A stretch of 58,133 nt of DNA from Candidatus Absconditabacterales bacterium (GCA_937958645.1 CALGNI010000013.1:1-58133), one strand, 5' to 3'; shown: positions 1 through 10,558, counted from the first letter of the stretch. The notes: generated from the letters alone by a model not told the origin. Program-made: numbers and translations.

Positions 1-1211
1 CAGACCAACACTTCAATTCGCTCGTAAAGTAAGTTCTTAACTTGGTATCCAACATAATATTCTTTTCTTGTAAGAGATATTAGCGACTCTATATTTTGTC
101 ATATCAAACTCATGCTTCGCATACACATTCATATGCTCATCAAGAGAAGATTGTAGATATTATTGATTCTTTCAATTGACCTGATATTTATCGATTCAAG
201 ATTATATACTTGCTTCATGTACTTATAATTCTCTTCTATAAGCCATCTCTGGGTATATAACATCACTTGTTTTTCTGCTTCTCCACGAGTTTCAAATATT
301 TCGTTGGTAAGCAAACACAACATTTTTCCTTTTCTATTCTTACAAACCACCAATGAGAATATTTCATCCAGTCAACGAACTTTCACTTTTGCGTATCATA
401 CTTTCCCTGAGATAGTAAGTTTCTTTGTTTTGATATTTATGGTTGATGATTTTAGTTTTATCTTTTTTGAGGCAATAATATCTTTGATTGATATTCGCTC
501 TCAATCGATCTGTACCTGTCTATTTCCTTTAAGAGCGACAAGAAACGTCTGTTTTAGATCTATAATTAGCTTGAACAATTTCTTATTGTCATACCATCTA
601 TCAAAGATGAAACGGTAAGATACGCTTGAACTACTTGCACTAAGCAACCTTTGAATTAGTCACATATATGATTGAGTATCTGTTAGGTTCTGTCTATTAA
701 AAACTCTTCATAAGAGTGGTATCGTCACTCATTTCTTTGTAAATCATACAAGTGTATCAACACAATATCCTTCATTTAATTCTCAAGAAGATCAATCTCT
801 TACTCTCGTAGTCTCTCCTGAGACACTATGTGGTTTCATTATATCTCAGCCATCTACAATAACATTCATTAGATCATTCTTTGAAAGTCACTTTGTAATC
901 TTATGAATGTATGAATCGCACATAGATTCTATAGTATCTGAGTTTTTCAAGAATTTAGAAAAGCTAGAAACTATATTCTTTGCTACTCATCATTTCTTTT
1001 TCTTTGAGCTAGCATGAGCTATTTGTAATAGTGATACTGACTGAGTATGTGTGATTCAGAAGAGCAAGTCTTTAATAAGTAAGCGCGTATCCTGCCTGAA
1101 GCTCCTTAGGAGAGAATAGACCTTCTGGTACATATCATCAGAAACGTGACCTAGAGAATTTGTAATACTCTTGTTTCTGAACAAGGATTGAATATAAGTT
1201 TTACTGTTCAT
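1..1211 (-). mobile_element. IS4-like DDE transposase, C-terminus cut by window edge
   Basis: With TGA read as Gly, one open frame runs from the ATG at 1211 to the left edge (about 403 residues seen, C-terminus missing). Read with the standard code it would look like a decayed element. Visible DDE-type landmarks are VDGGDIMKPHS (first Asp), FDRWYDNKK with ALKGNRQV (second Asp), and a C-terminal YTQRWLIEENYKYMKQ block (Glu), which resembles IS4-family transposases. The many UGA glycines show that the element is adapted to a code-25 host. Terminal inverted repeats could not be defined because one end lies outside the window. The family name is inferred from the motif pattern. Confidence 0.8.
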
Positions 1212-1231
1212 TTTTGCCGAATTGAACAACT

Positions 1232-1269
1232 AAAAAAGCACCTTTATCTTACGATTTTGGTGCTTTTTT
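1232..1269. terminator. bidirectional hairpin upstream of transposase
   Basis: AAAAAAGCACC and GGTGCTTTTTT form an 11-bp stem with A and T runs on the two sides, so it can terminate in both directions. It lies just upstream of the transposase start and could shield the element from outside transcription. Confidence 0.7.
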
Positions 1270-1454
1270 CATACCCAACCTGTCAAATTAAACTTCTCAA
1301 GAGACAGTTCTTCTATATGATTTCATTGTTTTTTCTCTTTTTTGGTGCCGAAGGTTAGGTTGCTTAATTATTTACTTCATATATTTCTGTTGTATAATAT
1401 ACTTACTTAGCTATCTTTCTTGTGAGGTCATTAATAATTTAAAAACAATAAGAC

Positions 1455-2432
1455 ATGAAAAGAGTAACTATTTTTAAAAGAATAAAAAATATTGAGATCA
1501 ATGATGAGGTGTATATTGACATTTCTGATTTAAAAATTCTTCTGGATAAGAGTGGCTCAATTAAGGCCCTTGTAATAAAGCAAAATGCAAGAGTATTCTA
1601 CACGCTAGTGTCTCCTTTGATTAGTTTAGATTATATTAAGGTGAGAAGGACAAATACAGGATGTAAGTTGGTGAAAAATCATTTAAATGAACCTTTATTA
1701 CATATATATGATACAGAAATAGGCCATGATACTCTTGTCTCTTTTCCCGCAAATGAATTCACTTTGTTGTGGTACGATGATAGTCATCCAACCATAAAAT
1801 TAGATCTTATTTTTGAACAAGTTATTCAAGGAAATATAAGTCATGATGATCCAATCTTGAGAAAGACTATTGAAGATTATTTTATATTTCACGCTGAATT
1901 CAATCTTGATTTTATAGCAAAGGATTATCTTTATAAAGATTTACGCAAGAAATTTGAAAACAAGGGTATACCAGAAGATGCACAAAATCTCTATGTAAAG
2001 TTGCTGTTTGATCGAGTTATTGAACATCATCTTGATGATATTCCAATCATAAATTGTATTATTCTCATTGAACTTGCATACGTTCACAAAGGATTTGAGT
2101 CTGTTGAAAATTTTTTAAGACTTTTTAGTAGATATGATCAGTTAGTTAAGCATGTGTCAACTGATGAATATAAGATTATTAGAATTATACTTTCTGTATC
2201 TCGTTTTACAGAAGAACTTACAGAATACCCTCATTATGAGAAATTTATTAGTGATGTCAAAAACGATGAGGCAAATATTGAGGCCGAGTCAGATGATGTA
2301 ACTACCTACTCTAAGGAGGAATTAACTGATGAAATAGATTTTATCTTGGACTTACCAAGTCGAAATGAAAAAGAAAAAGAACGATTAAAAGTTCTTTATA
2401 TAGAACTTGCGAAGAGAGAGACTGATGCATAG
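1455..2432 (+). CDS. hypothetical protein, first gene of UGA-free island
   Basis: 325 residues from ATG to TAG. I do not recognise the family. The sequence is largely alpha-helical and charged, with no signal peptide or membrane segment and an acidic C-terminal third. None of its six glycines is encoded by UGA, and the same holds for the next five genes. The leader is A/T-rich without a Shine-Dalgarno motif. A TATAAT box lies near 1391 with a weak upstream partner. A hairpin after the stop separates it from the next operon, so it is probably a single-gene unit. Confidence 0.75.
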   Translation: MKRVTIFKRIKNIEINDEVYIDISDLKILLDKSGSIKALVIKQNARVFYTLVSPLISLDYIKVRRTNTGCKLVKNHLNEPLLHIYDTEIGHDTLVSFPANEFTLLWYDDSHPTIKLDLIFEQVIQGNISHDDPILRKTIEDYFIFHAEFNLDFIAKDYLYKDLRKKFENKGIPEDAQNLYVKLLFDRVIEHHLDDIPIINCIILIELAYVHKGFESVENFLRLFSRYDQLVKHVSTDEYKIIRIILSVSRFTEELTEYPHYEKFISDVKNDEANIEAESDDVTTYSKEELTDEIDFILDLPSRNEKEKERLKVLYIELAKRETDA

Positions 2433-2448
2433 ATTTCGACTTGCTAAA

Positions 2449-2480
2449 GGGTGGACTGATTTAGTCCATCCTTTTCTTTT
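2449..2480 (+). terminator. terminator after first island gene
   Basis: GGGTGGACT, loop GATTT, then AGTCCATCC followed by TTTTCTTTT: a 9-bp stem containing one G-T pair, with a T-rich tail. Confidence 0.6.
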
Positions 2481-2576
2481 CGCTTGAAAAAGAATAAATA
2501 TTACTTATCTTTATTTAACAAAGTCAATAACAAGAGTTATTGAGACATCATTAACATCCCATAAAATAAGAGACCT

Positions 2577-3014
2577 ATGAAATCAACGATACAAAGTAAT
2601 TTGGAGTATTTTTTTGATCAGATAAAAAACTTAGTAGGAGACTATGATATTTCTTTCTCCATTCTATTCACATTAGCGGCTATTTTAACTATTTTTGCTC
2701 TCATACGAATTGTAGGGAGATCAAAAAAACTATATCAGATCAGGCTCCATGAATTAGCAATCGTGACTGTGGCTGTCTTTGATAGCTTCACAGAAACCTA
2801 TATTGATGAAGATCATGATTCATTGAAAGCACTGATCAAAAAATATTCACTAGAAATTAACAAGGAATACAAAGAGATCTATCTAAGAATACCTACGATT
2901 GATCTTCATGAAAATATATCAAATTTAACCATTCATATTCTTCAATACAAAGATGAATTAAAAAACCAAAAAAAATCCCTCTTATGAAAAATCAAAAAAA
3001 TTACCCGATTGTAA
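2577..3014 (+). CDS. small membrane protein, possible recent code conversion at its end
   Basis: The standard-code frame is 136 residues and stops at TGA 2985-2987, in an ATGA overlap with the next gene. Under code 25 it runs nine codons further to TAA at 3012-3014, overlapping the next gene by 31 bp. An N-terminal membrane segment (about residues 22-46) is followed by a basic RIVGRSKK stretch and a soluble helical domain. No family is recognised. The ATGA junction is typical of genes whose true stop is TGA, which fits an origin outside the recoded lineage. The C-terminus in this host is therefore uncertain. Confidence 0.65.
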
Positions 3015-3490
3015 GATGGCTAGTAGTGTTGGCTACAGTAGCGATTCTTCTCGTAATCAATGTTGTATGGAGAGAAACTTTATTTTGTACTCATAGCACT
3101 CTGATTGGACTGTTTGTACTGTTTATTCAGCTATGGGTTCTGTATGATTCTACGATGCCAACAAAGGTGAGAAAAAATATGAGAGAATCTGTACGAGAAA
3201 GACTTTATTGCTTGATTGAGAAGGCAGGAAAAATGAAGTCACTTACTGCTAGTAAAACAATCTCGCTCCTTGCTAGATTTATTTTTGAACGCCTCAGTAA
3301 GACTCATGTAGATCTTGATCGCAAATCTCAATCTGAGATAAAAACGTTGGTAGACGATGACTTTTATTTTGCTACTAAAGCATATCAAGGACCACTTAAG
3401 GAGGAGGTAATGAAGATGGTAAAATCTAAGAAAAGTGATGCCGTAACTAGGCGTGTGATGCAATACTGCAGAACTTGTATAGCAAAATAA
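2984..3490 (+). CDS. small membrane protein of the island operon
   Basis: 168 residues ending in TAA. Two hydrophobic segments (about residues 11-25 and 31-50) are followed by a basic helical cytoplasmic region. It overlaps the previous gene at ATGA and lies 30 bp before the next, so the four genes 2577-4241 look like one transcript. No family is recognised. None of its three glycines uses UGA. Confidence 0.7.
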   Translation: MKNQKNYPIVRWLVVLATVAILLVINVVWRETLFCTHSTLIGLFVLFIQLWVLYDSTMPTKVRKNMRESVRERLYCLIEKAGKMKSLTASKTISLLARFIFERLSKTHVDLDRKSQSEIKTLVDDDFYFATKAYQGPLKEEVMKMVKSKKSDAVTRRVMQYCRTCIAK

Positions 3491-3520
3491 TTATTGATAA
3501 ACAACATATAAGCACAACCC

Positions 3521-3970
3521 ATGAATAAACGATTACTGTACATTACATTTCCCAAAGAACTTGGAATAGGAGGACATCTTAAAAAGTATAGAGAAAAAAA
3601 ATCTAAACTGGTTGACGAACTTTCAAGATACCTTTCAATACGATTTGCTCAGTATCAATTGATTGAGAAGAATGAAGTAGATATTAGTTTGGACACATTG
3701 AATGCTATTTGTGCTTTTTTGAAGATAGATAGTGCTGAAGTAGTTTTTGAAGCTATACAATCTGCCTCACTTTATTATAGTGCTGAAACCTCAATCAATG
3801 CACTATCAAGTTTTTTGGTGCCGCTGGAGAAGCTTGTTTCGATGCACGCAATGAAGATACGGATCGCTTCTACAAAACTTGATAAACTAGGAAAAGGTCG
3901 AATACTCTCTTATCACCAGAAAAAGAAAAACTATGCCATCGATAAAAAAAGATACACTCAAAATACATAA
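3521..3970 (+). CDS. XRE-like helix-turn-helix protein
   Basis: 149 residues, TAA stop. Residues about 18-75 resemble an XRE/Cro-type DNA-binding domain: LKKYREKKSKLVDELSRYL, then a YQLIEKNEVDISLDTLNAI recognition-helix region and a hydrophobic SAEVVFEAIQ helix. It is the likely regulator of the small operon and sits between membrane-protein genes. The C-terminus is basic and overlaps the next gene by 38 bp in another frame. The XRE call rests on the residue pattern, not on a profile search. Confidence 0.6.
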   Translation: MNKRLLYITFPKELGIGGHLKKYREKKSKLVDELSRYLSIRFAQYQLIEKNEVDISLDTLNAICAFLKIDSAEVVFEAIQSASLYYSAETSINALSSFLVPLEKLVSMHAMKIRIASTKLDKLGKGRILSYHQKKKNYAIDKKRYTQNT

Positions 3971-4241
3971 GGAAACAATGCATCATGTGCTTTGTATCAA
4001 TGCACTCTTGATGTTGTTTGTTGGGCTTATTGTTTTCTTTGATTATCCTAGCGAATTGAACTTCGATGTCCTTATACCCTTGCTCATAATAGAAGGCGTT
4101 CTTTTGATTGCTTACCAGTGGGTATGCTGGAAAATTAAACAGTATGAGAGTCCTGATATTTCACCGCTTCATAAGATTCTCACACATATTTTTGAGAGAA
4201 TTCTTGTGGTGATAGAACTCATTAAAGGAGAAAGAAAGTAA
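3933..4241 (+). CDS. two-helix membrane protein of the island operon
   Basis: 102 residues, TAA stop. Two membrane helices (about residues 18-37 and 45-65) are followed by a short amphipathic C-terminal helix. It starts inside the regulator gene and is followed by a strong terminator, so it is the last gene of the operon. No family is recognised. Its function may depend on the two other small membrane proteins encoded just upstream. Confidence 0.65.
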   Translation: MPSIKKDTLKIHKETMHHVLCINALLMLFVGLIVFFDYPSELNFDVLIPLLIIEGVLLIAYQWVCWKIKQYESPDISPLHKILTHIFERILVVIELIKGERK

Positions 4242-4284
4242 TTAGAACCAGAGCCAATACTTTAAAATTTTTGAGAACAAGACC

Positions 4285-4313
4285 GCCTAAGGAATTTTTC
4301 CTTAGGCTTTTTT
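4285..4313 (+). terminator. terminator of island operon
   Basis: GCCTAAGGAA, loop TTT, TTCCTTAGGC, then a T run: a perfect 10-bp stem. Confidence 0.9.
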
Positions 4314-4314
4314 A

Positions 4315-4342
4315 TTGACAAGGACGCCTTAATTAGTATAGT
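4315..4342 (+). promoter_or_regulatory. promoter of 4412 gene
   Basis: TTGACA at 4315-4320 and TATAGT at 4337-4342 with a 16-bp spacer, directly downstream of the operon terminator. Confidence 0.75.
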
Positions 4343-4411
4343 TTTTTGGTGGTAGTTAGGTAAAAGTACCTAGCTATAGTTGATTATTAACAATTAAAAG
4401 TTTAACGCCTT

Positions 4412-4972
4412 ATGGAAAAAAATACCTTATTAAAAATAGTACTTATTGAAACTCTCGTAATATTCTTTTCTCCCTTACTATTAAAGGTGACTGGTCAAGT
4501 AGACTGGAGTTGGTGGGTTGCGTGTCTGCCATTTATTATTCCATTGTTGATTCCATTGTTGATTCTTTTTGTTATCTTAGTTCTTAATATAATATATTCT
4601 GTATTGGAGTATGTTGTAGAAAAGATGTGGGTAAAGCTTATAAAGCAATTTGGTTATGTTTATTTTGATCACCGAAAACTGCGAAATCAATTAGAAAAAG
4701 TTCAGGCAATTGCGAGACATCCATTAGCTGGATCGATATGGAGTATTCCTAGAGAATTTATTGTATCTGATACGAGTTATCTATTGAATCCACTTAATGC
4801 ACAGAGCGTTGAAGTTATGCTTGTAGGTAATCGTCTTTATGATGGAGGAATACTTGTGCAAAAAGGCAAAGAAAAATCTTTGAGGAAAAGGATCCATAGT
4901 ATTCGAAGATTTTTGAATCATGGAGCAGTAAATTATATTGTAAGAAGACGTATTTTGAAAACATTTAGCTAA
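4412..4972 (+). CDS. membrane protein, unknown function
   Basis: 186 residues, TAA stop. Two strongly hydrophobic segments (about residues 8-25 and 33-65, the second rich in Ile, Leu and Pro) are followed by a basic soluble C-terminal domain. It is transcribed alone, from the promoter at 4315 to the terminator at 4990. All eight glycines use GGN codons, as in the rest of the island. I do not recognise a family. Confidence 0.7.
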   Translation: MEKNTLLKIVLIETLVIFFSPLLLKVTGQVDWSWWVACLPFIIPLLIPLLILFVILVLNIIYSVLEYVVEKMWVKLIKQFGYVYFDHRKLRNQLEKVQAIARHPLAGSIWSIPREFIVSDTSYLLNPLNAQSVEVMLVGNRLYDGGILVQKGKEKSLRKRIHSIRRFLNHGAVNYIVRRRILKTFS

Positions 4973-4989
4973 TGAGCTATATAGGAAGG

Positions 4990-5017
4990 GCACTATTTTA
5001 TAAATAGTGCTTTTTTT
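4990..5017 (+). terminator. terminator
   Basis: GCACTATTT / AAATAGTGC arms followed by seven T residues. Confidence 0.9.
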
Positions 5018-5052
5018 GTTGTAAAAAAATCAATATCAGTATACTACCAATA

Positions 5053-6489
5053 ATGTTCAACCTCCAATCAAGCTTTAGCCCCTCATGAGACCAGCCTGAA
5101 GCGATCAAACAGATCGTGGAGAGTTTTGGTAAAGGGGAAAATCAGGTAGCTTTGCTTGGTGCGACGGGTACAGGGAAAACCTTTACCATGGCGAATGTGA
5201 TCCAAAAGCTGCAAAAACCAACCCTCATCTTGTCTCATAATAAGACCTTGGCAGCGCAACTTGCGACGGAGTTCAAGTATTTTTTTCCTGATAATGCTGT
5301 TCATTATTTCGTGTCTTACTTTGATTATTATCAACCAGAGTCTTATTTACCAGAGAAAGGGACTTTTATCGAGAAAGAGGCGACGATCAATGAGGAGATT
5401 CAGATGTATAGATTGGCTACGATGGCATCATTGCTCTCCAGAGAGGATGTAATCGTCGTGGCGTCAGTTTCGGCACTGTATGGACTGGGTTCCAAGGAGT
5501 TTTTTGAGAAGAACTCGATGACATTTACGGTGGGGAAGGAATATAATTTCGATGAAATGAAGTCACAATTGCTCCAGATGCAATATAAGCCAGTGCAGGG
5601 TAAGATAGAAAAAGGAATGTTTGATATCCAATGAGATAAGGTAGATATCTATAGCTCTACCGAGCAAACCGTACGAAGATTGTTTTTCAATTATAATGAG
5701 CTTGAGTTTATTCAAAAAAAGAATGCGTTAACCTTTGAAAATATGGGCGATGTAGAAAGCATAACGGTGCGGCCTGCTACGCAGTATATTCAAGATACCA
5801 ATGACATGGATGCGATCATTCATCAGATCAAAAAAGATATGGACCAGAGAGTGAAGCACTATGAGGCAAAGGGAGAGTTGGTTGAAGCACAAAGAATCAA
5901 AAAAAGAGTCCATTATGATATGCGTATGATCCAGGAGACAGGATTTGTAAACGGGATAGAAAATTATTCACCGTACTTTGAACAAAGATTAGATGGAGGA
6001 ACACCCAATACGATTTTCGATTATTTTCCTGATGATTTCTTATGTTTGATCGATGAGTCACATATGACCTTGCCCCAGTTTAGGGGTATGCCCAAAGCAG
6101 ACAACTCTAGAAAGAGTACCTTGATAGAACATGGGTTTAGGCTTCCGAGTGCAATTCATCATAGACCCTTGGCCAATGAAGAGTTTACAGCGATCTTGGG
6201 ATGGAGATGATTTACTCCGGAGACTGATCATGAAGACCTCAAAGAACATATGAAAAAAAATGCAAAGACCTTGTTTGTGTCTGCGACGCCTGCGGCTTAT
6301 GAGATGTGACTGAGTAAGAAGGTAGCTCAACAAGTCATCAGACCTACCTGACTGCTGGATCCGATCACCTATATCTATCCCAAATGAGGATCATATAAGG
6401 CAGTGGTTGATAGCATCGAAAGACTCGATCCAAAAGACCAGAAATTATTAGAAACTCCTTATGATAGGGATCATGTTGATCGTTTTTAA
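5053..6489 (+). CDS. uvrB: UvrB, truncated after helicase domain 1
   Basis: UvrB is the damage-verifying ATPase of UvrABC nucleotide excision repair. The frame starts MFNLQSSFSPSGDQPEAI and has Walker A GATGTGKT at residues 36-43, the beta-hairpin region YFVSYFDYYQPE, and a DEAD-like motif LIDESHMTLPQ. It reaches VSATPAAYE and RPTGLLDP, then continues with about 40 residues and ends at TAA after 478 residues. UvrB is normally about 660-680 residues. The second helicase domain (motifs IV-VI) and the UvrC-binding tail are absent. The conserved SPSG, PKGG and MGLS glycines are UGA. A 46-bp palindrome lies just after the stop and may mark a rearrangement. The product is probably not an active UvrB unless the rest lies elsewhere. 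Confidence 0.9.
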
Positions 6490-6490
6490 T

Positions 6491-6536
6491 TTAGTATATT
6501 GGTATATTAGCTCGAGCTAATGTACAAATATACTAA
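6491..6536. repeat. 46-bp AT-rich palindrome centred on CTCGAG
   Basis: Arms TTAGTATATTGGTATATTAG and CTAATGTACAAATATACTAA pair around CTCGAG with two mismatches. The same sequence family (GGTTGGTATATTAG, ATTAGCTCGAGC) recurs at 39321-39360 and near 53730. Confidence 0.8.
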
Positions 6537-6576
6537 CTTACCAACCTACTAAGTATAATTTACTTCGCCTTTGTGT

Positions 6577-7509
6577 ATGAAAATTATTGATGTCCATGAC
6601 GAGCATGCTCATATTTATCGTATCGGTGGCGATACGATTCAAAAAGCTACCTCTTTTGGAAACCGAAATGATATCAAGAAGCAGCTGTATAGTGATGCTA
6701 ACGCAACGGTTCTGCTGATGGATGAGAGCTGTTTTTTGCGAAACCATATGACGATTCGTATCACCCAATCTGAAGCATTAACTTGGTCACAATACAAAGC
6801 ACTAGTATCTGAAAAAATAGCGGAACTCCAGTCAAACTATGGAATCAAGCCAGAACAGCTTACCTACGCAGTCAAAAATATTATCGTAAATAAAGAACCT
6901 GCGGAATTCGTGGTGTGAGAGTCAGGAAATATTTCTTTTGATCTTTGTTTCTTTGCCTTGGATACGAAGCGGTCTGATATCGCTCATCTCAAGCATGTTC
7001 GTTTTTATCCTAGACGATATTTCTTGCTAGATCATCCGATGTTGTCTAAGAAACAACGTATGCATTTGTTGATCATCGATGGTAAGAAATCTAGTCTCAT
7101 TCGCTTGGAAAACGGTCGATACAAACATATCGCACAGCTGAACGGTGGTGATGATTTGCTGCGACAGGCTTATGAACAGGCATGACTAGATCCTTATACA
7201 GCCAAGACTACCAGCTTTGATAAGCATTCGATCTGAGGAAAACTCCTGACCCAGGCACATGAAGACTATACTTCAGTGCTGTTGGGGCGAGCGAAGATGC
7301 ATCTTGATGAAGGTGATGATACGATGCTGATCTCTCGCTTGATGCAGCAGCAATATTTTGTGAAGTCGATGAGTAAGACCTATCTAGAAAAGATGAAAGG
7401 ACGTTTGATTCCCTATCGCGCTTCAGAGTTATTTTCAAAGTATCAAAGACAGCAGCAGTTGGAAGAAATCCCTTTGTTGTTGATGATGGAGAGGGGGAGG
7501 AAGAAGTAA
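6577..7509 (+). CDS. unknown protein, weak actin/PilM-like ATPase signal
   Basis: 310 residues, TAA stop, with UGA glycines at four or more sites. It has no signal peptide or clear membrane helix. Residues about 165-205 (LLIIDGKKSSLIRLENGR followed by AQLNGGDDLL) resemble the second phosphate-binding part of actin-fold proteins such as PilM/FtsA, but a first phosphate loop is not obvious, so this is only a hint. The ATG at 6577 is preferred over the upstream TTG at 6571. It is followed by its own terminator and lies alone after uvrB. Confidence 0.6.
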
Positions 7510-7516
7510 AGAGAAG

Positions 7517-7535
7517 GCGCGGTCACAGACCGCGC
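7517..7535. repeat. GCGCGGTC palindromic repeat, copy 1
   Basis: GCGCGGTC-ACA-GACCGCGC, a perfect 8-bp stem followed by ATTCG. Related GC-rich palindromes occur at 34351-34390 and 47822-47839. Confidence 0.75.
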
Positions 7536-7549
7536 ATTCGAGAAAGAGT

Positions 7550-7582
7550 AAAAAATCGAATCCGGGGTGGATTCGATTTTTT
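7550..7582. terminator. strong bidirectional terminator
   Basis: AATCGAATCC, loop GGGGT, GGATTCGATT, with A and T runs on both sides. It lies between the plus-strand 6577 gene and the minus-strand 7601 gene and can serve both. Confidence 0.9.
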
Positions 7583-7600
7583 GTTTAGAAACTAAACGTA

Positions 7601-10522
7601 TTATTCAGTTTCTTCTTGCTCAAGGGGTTTTTGTTTAAATGTGCTTTTTGAATTGGTGCGTAGGGTGCTAAACAGTGTAAACCACAGTCGGATCAAATAC
7701 CCATATGACAAAATCAATAGTACACTTGCTCGAATATTGATGACGGTGTTTCATCATCTACTTCATCTCCCGATTCCAACAAACCCTATACTGTCTGCCT
7801 GTCATCTTCATGCTCAGATTAATTCAAGATTTTCAGTTTCTCCAAGATCTCTACCCATATTTAAGTTTTCAAATCTTATGTTTCCAGTATCACCTACTGG
7901 ATCAAGAATGCTATTTGTTCATCTCACAAATGATCCTCCTGAAGTGCTCTTTGAAGTACGATCTTGTCTTCAGAGATTTTCTTGTTTGACATCGTATTTA
8001 TCAACATCGTTTGAGTATCTTTCTAGGTCTCTTGCTTGACGTTCGTTTTCCAGGGCGATGATCGAATTGAATTGATTTACGATCTTAAATTCTGTTGCTA
8101 TCTGCGTTTGGTATTCTGCCACATCTTCCCAGACTTCTTTGTTGTTTATGATTCCTAACAGGAGTTTACCTACATATCCTGCTTGGATCTTGTCGATCGC
8201 TTCCTTGTTGGTAGGAGTGTCTACACAGTCGCTAGTGATCGTAAAATCAAGAAATTCTGGATCGAAGACTTTATCAATCGCTAGTGTTAATGATGCATCG
8301 TCAGTGATTTCAAAGATATCACCTCTAGCAGCTGAGATGAGACTATTGATCTCTGAAGGAAATCTTTTGACATCTTTCCCGATCTTAAGGATGAACAGTT
8401 GATTACTTAACAGTGCCTCAAGATCTCTGTCTTTATTTTCGGTAACGGTTGTATTGTTGTTATTTACAAGAGAGTTATTTCCTCTGATAAATTGCTGTGT
8501 TCCAAATCTTGCATTGATCGTATTGGTGAAACTGTCATCATCGGTGACTATCACGATCTTCTCATTCCTGATTTCATTGTTTTCGATATAATCGAGTAAG
8601 CCGTTGTGATCAGAATGTCCTCGATATTCGATATCTTCAATTTCTGTTATTTTTTCTGCATCAAAATTGTAAGTATGGAGTTTGGCATCGATAAGTGGTC
8701 AATCATCAGAGTTGATCGTGTCCATGATGTCTTGGTAATATGCGTCTGCTCCGGTTCTTTTCACACTCATTGAGTTATCGAAGAAAAGTGACACTGAGTT
8801 TTGCTTCGCATTTTCTCTTTTGGCTAGATTTGATAATGAGATAAATCTTGGGTATCATCCTAAGACACTCACGAGATCTTTATCAATACAATAATCAAAC
8901 AATCAATTTTGACCGATCACTAATGAAGTATTAGACAGATCAAAATAATGATCAGAATCGAGATAATCCTCTATAGTTTTAGCGTCTATAATTTCTTGAT
9001 CGATCAATGATTCATTGAGATAAATTTTCGATTCTACTTTAGAATCTTTATCATGATGCACATTGATGAAAGAAGCTTTGGGTAGATACTTGATAGATCT
9101 TGTCCCAGAAAGGATAGGAGTATGCATAGTAAATCTTACTTTCTGTCTTCATTGATCAGGACCTGATTTGGATGGGATGGGGAACACACGGAGAGAGTAG
9201 GTATTTGATCCGATTTGTTCAAGTAAGGCTGGATCGATGTTTTTTCTCAGGCTGTCTTCATATACTTTCTTAGCTGCTCCACGAGGTGCTATGACTCCTT
9301 TCATCTCAAAATTTAATCAGAGTTCCAAGTCAGACACTACAGACAAAGGATGAGGCGATTCAAAGAAGACGATAGACTCTTGATTGGTGGTAGTAAGGTT
9401 TTCAAAGTGATAGGTAATCGTCGTTTCCAGTGTTGTAAAATCTGGATCCATTGAGTTGATCGTGTTTTTTACTTCACCCAGAGTGAGAATAACATCTGAT
9501 TGTTCTTCGGTTTTACTTGCGTTGGTGGCAAAGGTTCTTCTTTGTTCATCAGTTCCATTCTTTGACCAAGCTTTGGCTAACTTTTTACCAAAAACTCACT
9601 CTGGATTTCCATCAAAAAGAGTTTGGAAGGTCGTATCGTTTTGGGTAGGATTTTTTTTGTATTGTTGTAAATAAGCTGACTTAAGCCATGGCTTCATTGC
9701 TTTTTGGTGAGCTTCTTGATTGTTTCCTTCACTGGCAAGAATTGATTCTGCTTTGTTTACCACACGGTTGCTAAAAATACTTCAAAATCAGATGAATAAT
9801 GTAAGAACAGTAATCGCAATGACGCTTGTGATTCATTTGAAGAATTGATTAAACCCAACCTTCTCCCTTTTGCTATACTCAATGAGACTTAGTAGGGGAA
9901 GTGATATACTTATCAAGATAGCTACCACTGCTAAGTAGATTAAGAATCAACCTTCAAGAAGTCCTTCTCTGATGATATGCATGTTTTGAAACATGATAAG
10001 TATTGAGAGAAAGAACAATGACCCCATCGTATAATTTCTGAAAAACCTAAGTACTTTACTAGGAGCGTGAATGGCTTCACTTCCTTTTCTTTTAAGTACA
10101 GTCACAAAATATACTAGAGGATAGATGACAGCGGGTAGAAAAACCCACATGTAGTTTTTTGAGAACGCTCATCCTAGGATATCTGACATCCAACTGTACA
10201 TTTCGCCTGATCATACATACAGAATCAGAATCAAAGGAAGATGACAGATGAAAAGATATCTCCAAATCGAATCTTCTTTTTTGAGGTTGAGGAGTTTTGC
10301 AAATAAGATCAAAGAGCTTATTGCAAGTACAGTAAGACCAATCATAAACAGAATAATTTTATAATCCATCCCATCCATAACATCAGTTAGTCTATTGTTG
10401 ATAATTACCGTAGCGACGAATATCGTAGCTGCAAAAGTAATCAAGGAAATGATAAAGGTAAGTGGTTTGGATGAATCAAGGTTTTTGAGTTTTTCCAAAA
10501 ATCTAATAAGAACGTCAATCAT
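7601..10522 (-). CDS. VIT / von Willebrand A-like multi-pass membrane protein
   Basis: 973 residues with many UGA glycines. The N-terminal third has several membrane helices (for example [18 protein letters not shown] and [13 protein letters not shown]). Next comes a VIT-like beta domain ([17 protein letters not shown], then [12 protein letters not shown]). A von Willebrand A-like domain follows with [10 protein letters not shown], matching the DxSxS metal site, and [13 protein letters not shown] Gly-rich stretch and a last hydrophobic segment precede the TAA. The order of membrane helices, VIT and vWA recalls the PEP-CTERM-associated integral membrane proteins, but I see no exosortase here. 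A surface or adhesion role is inferred. It is transcribed from its own promoter, divergent to the 10690 gene. Confidence 0.75.
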
Positions 10523-10558
10523 GGGCCAGAGAAGAGGATAAAAAATATCGATAGCCTA

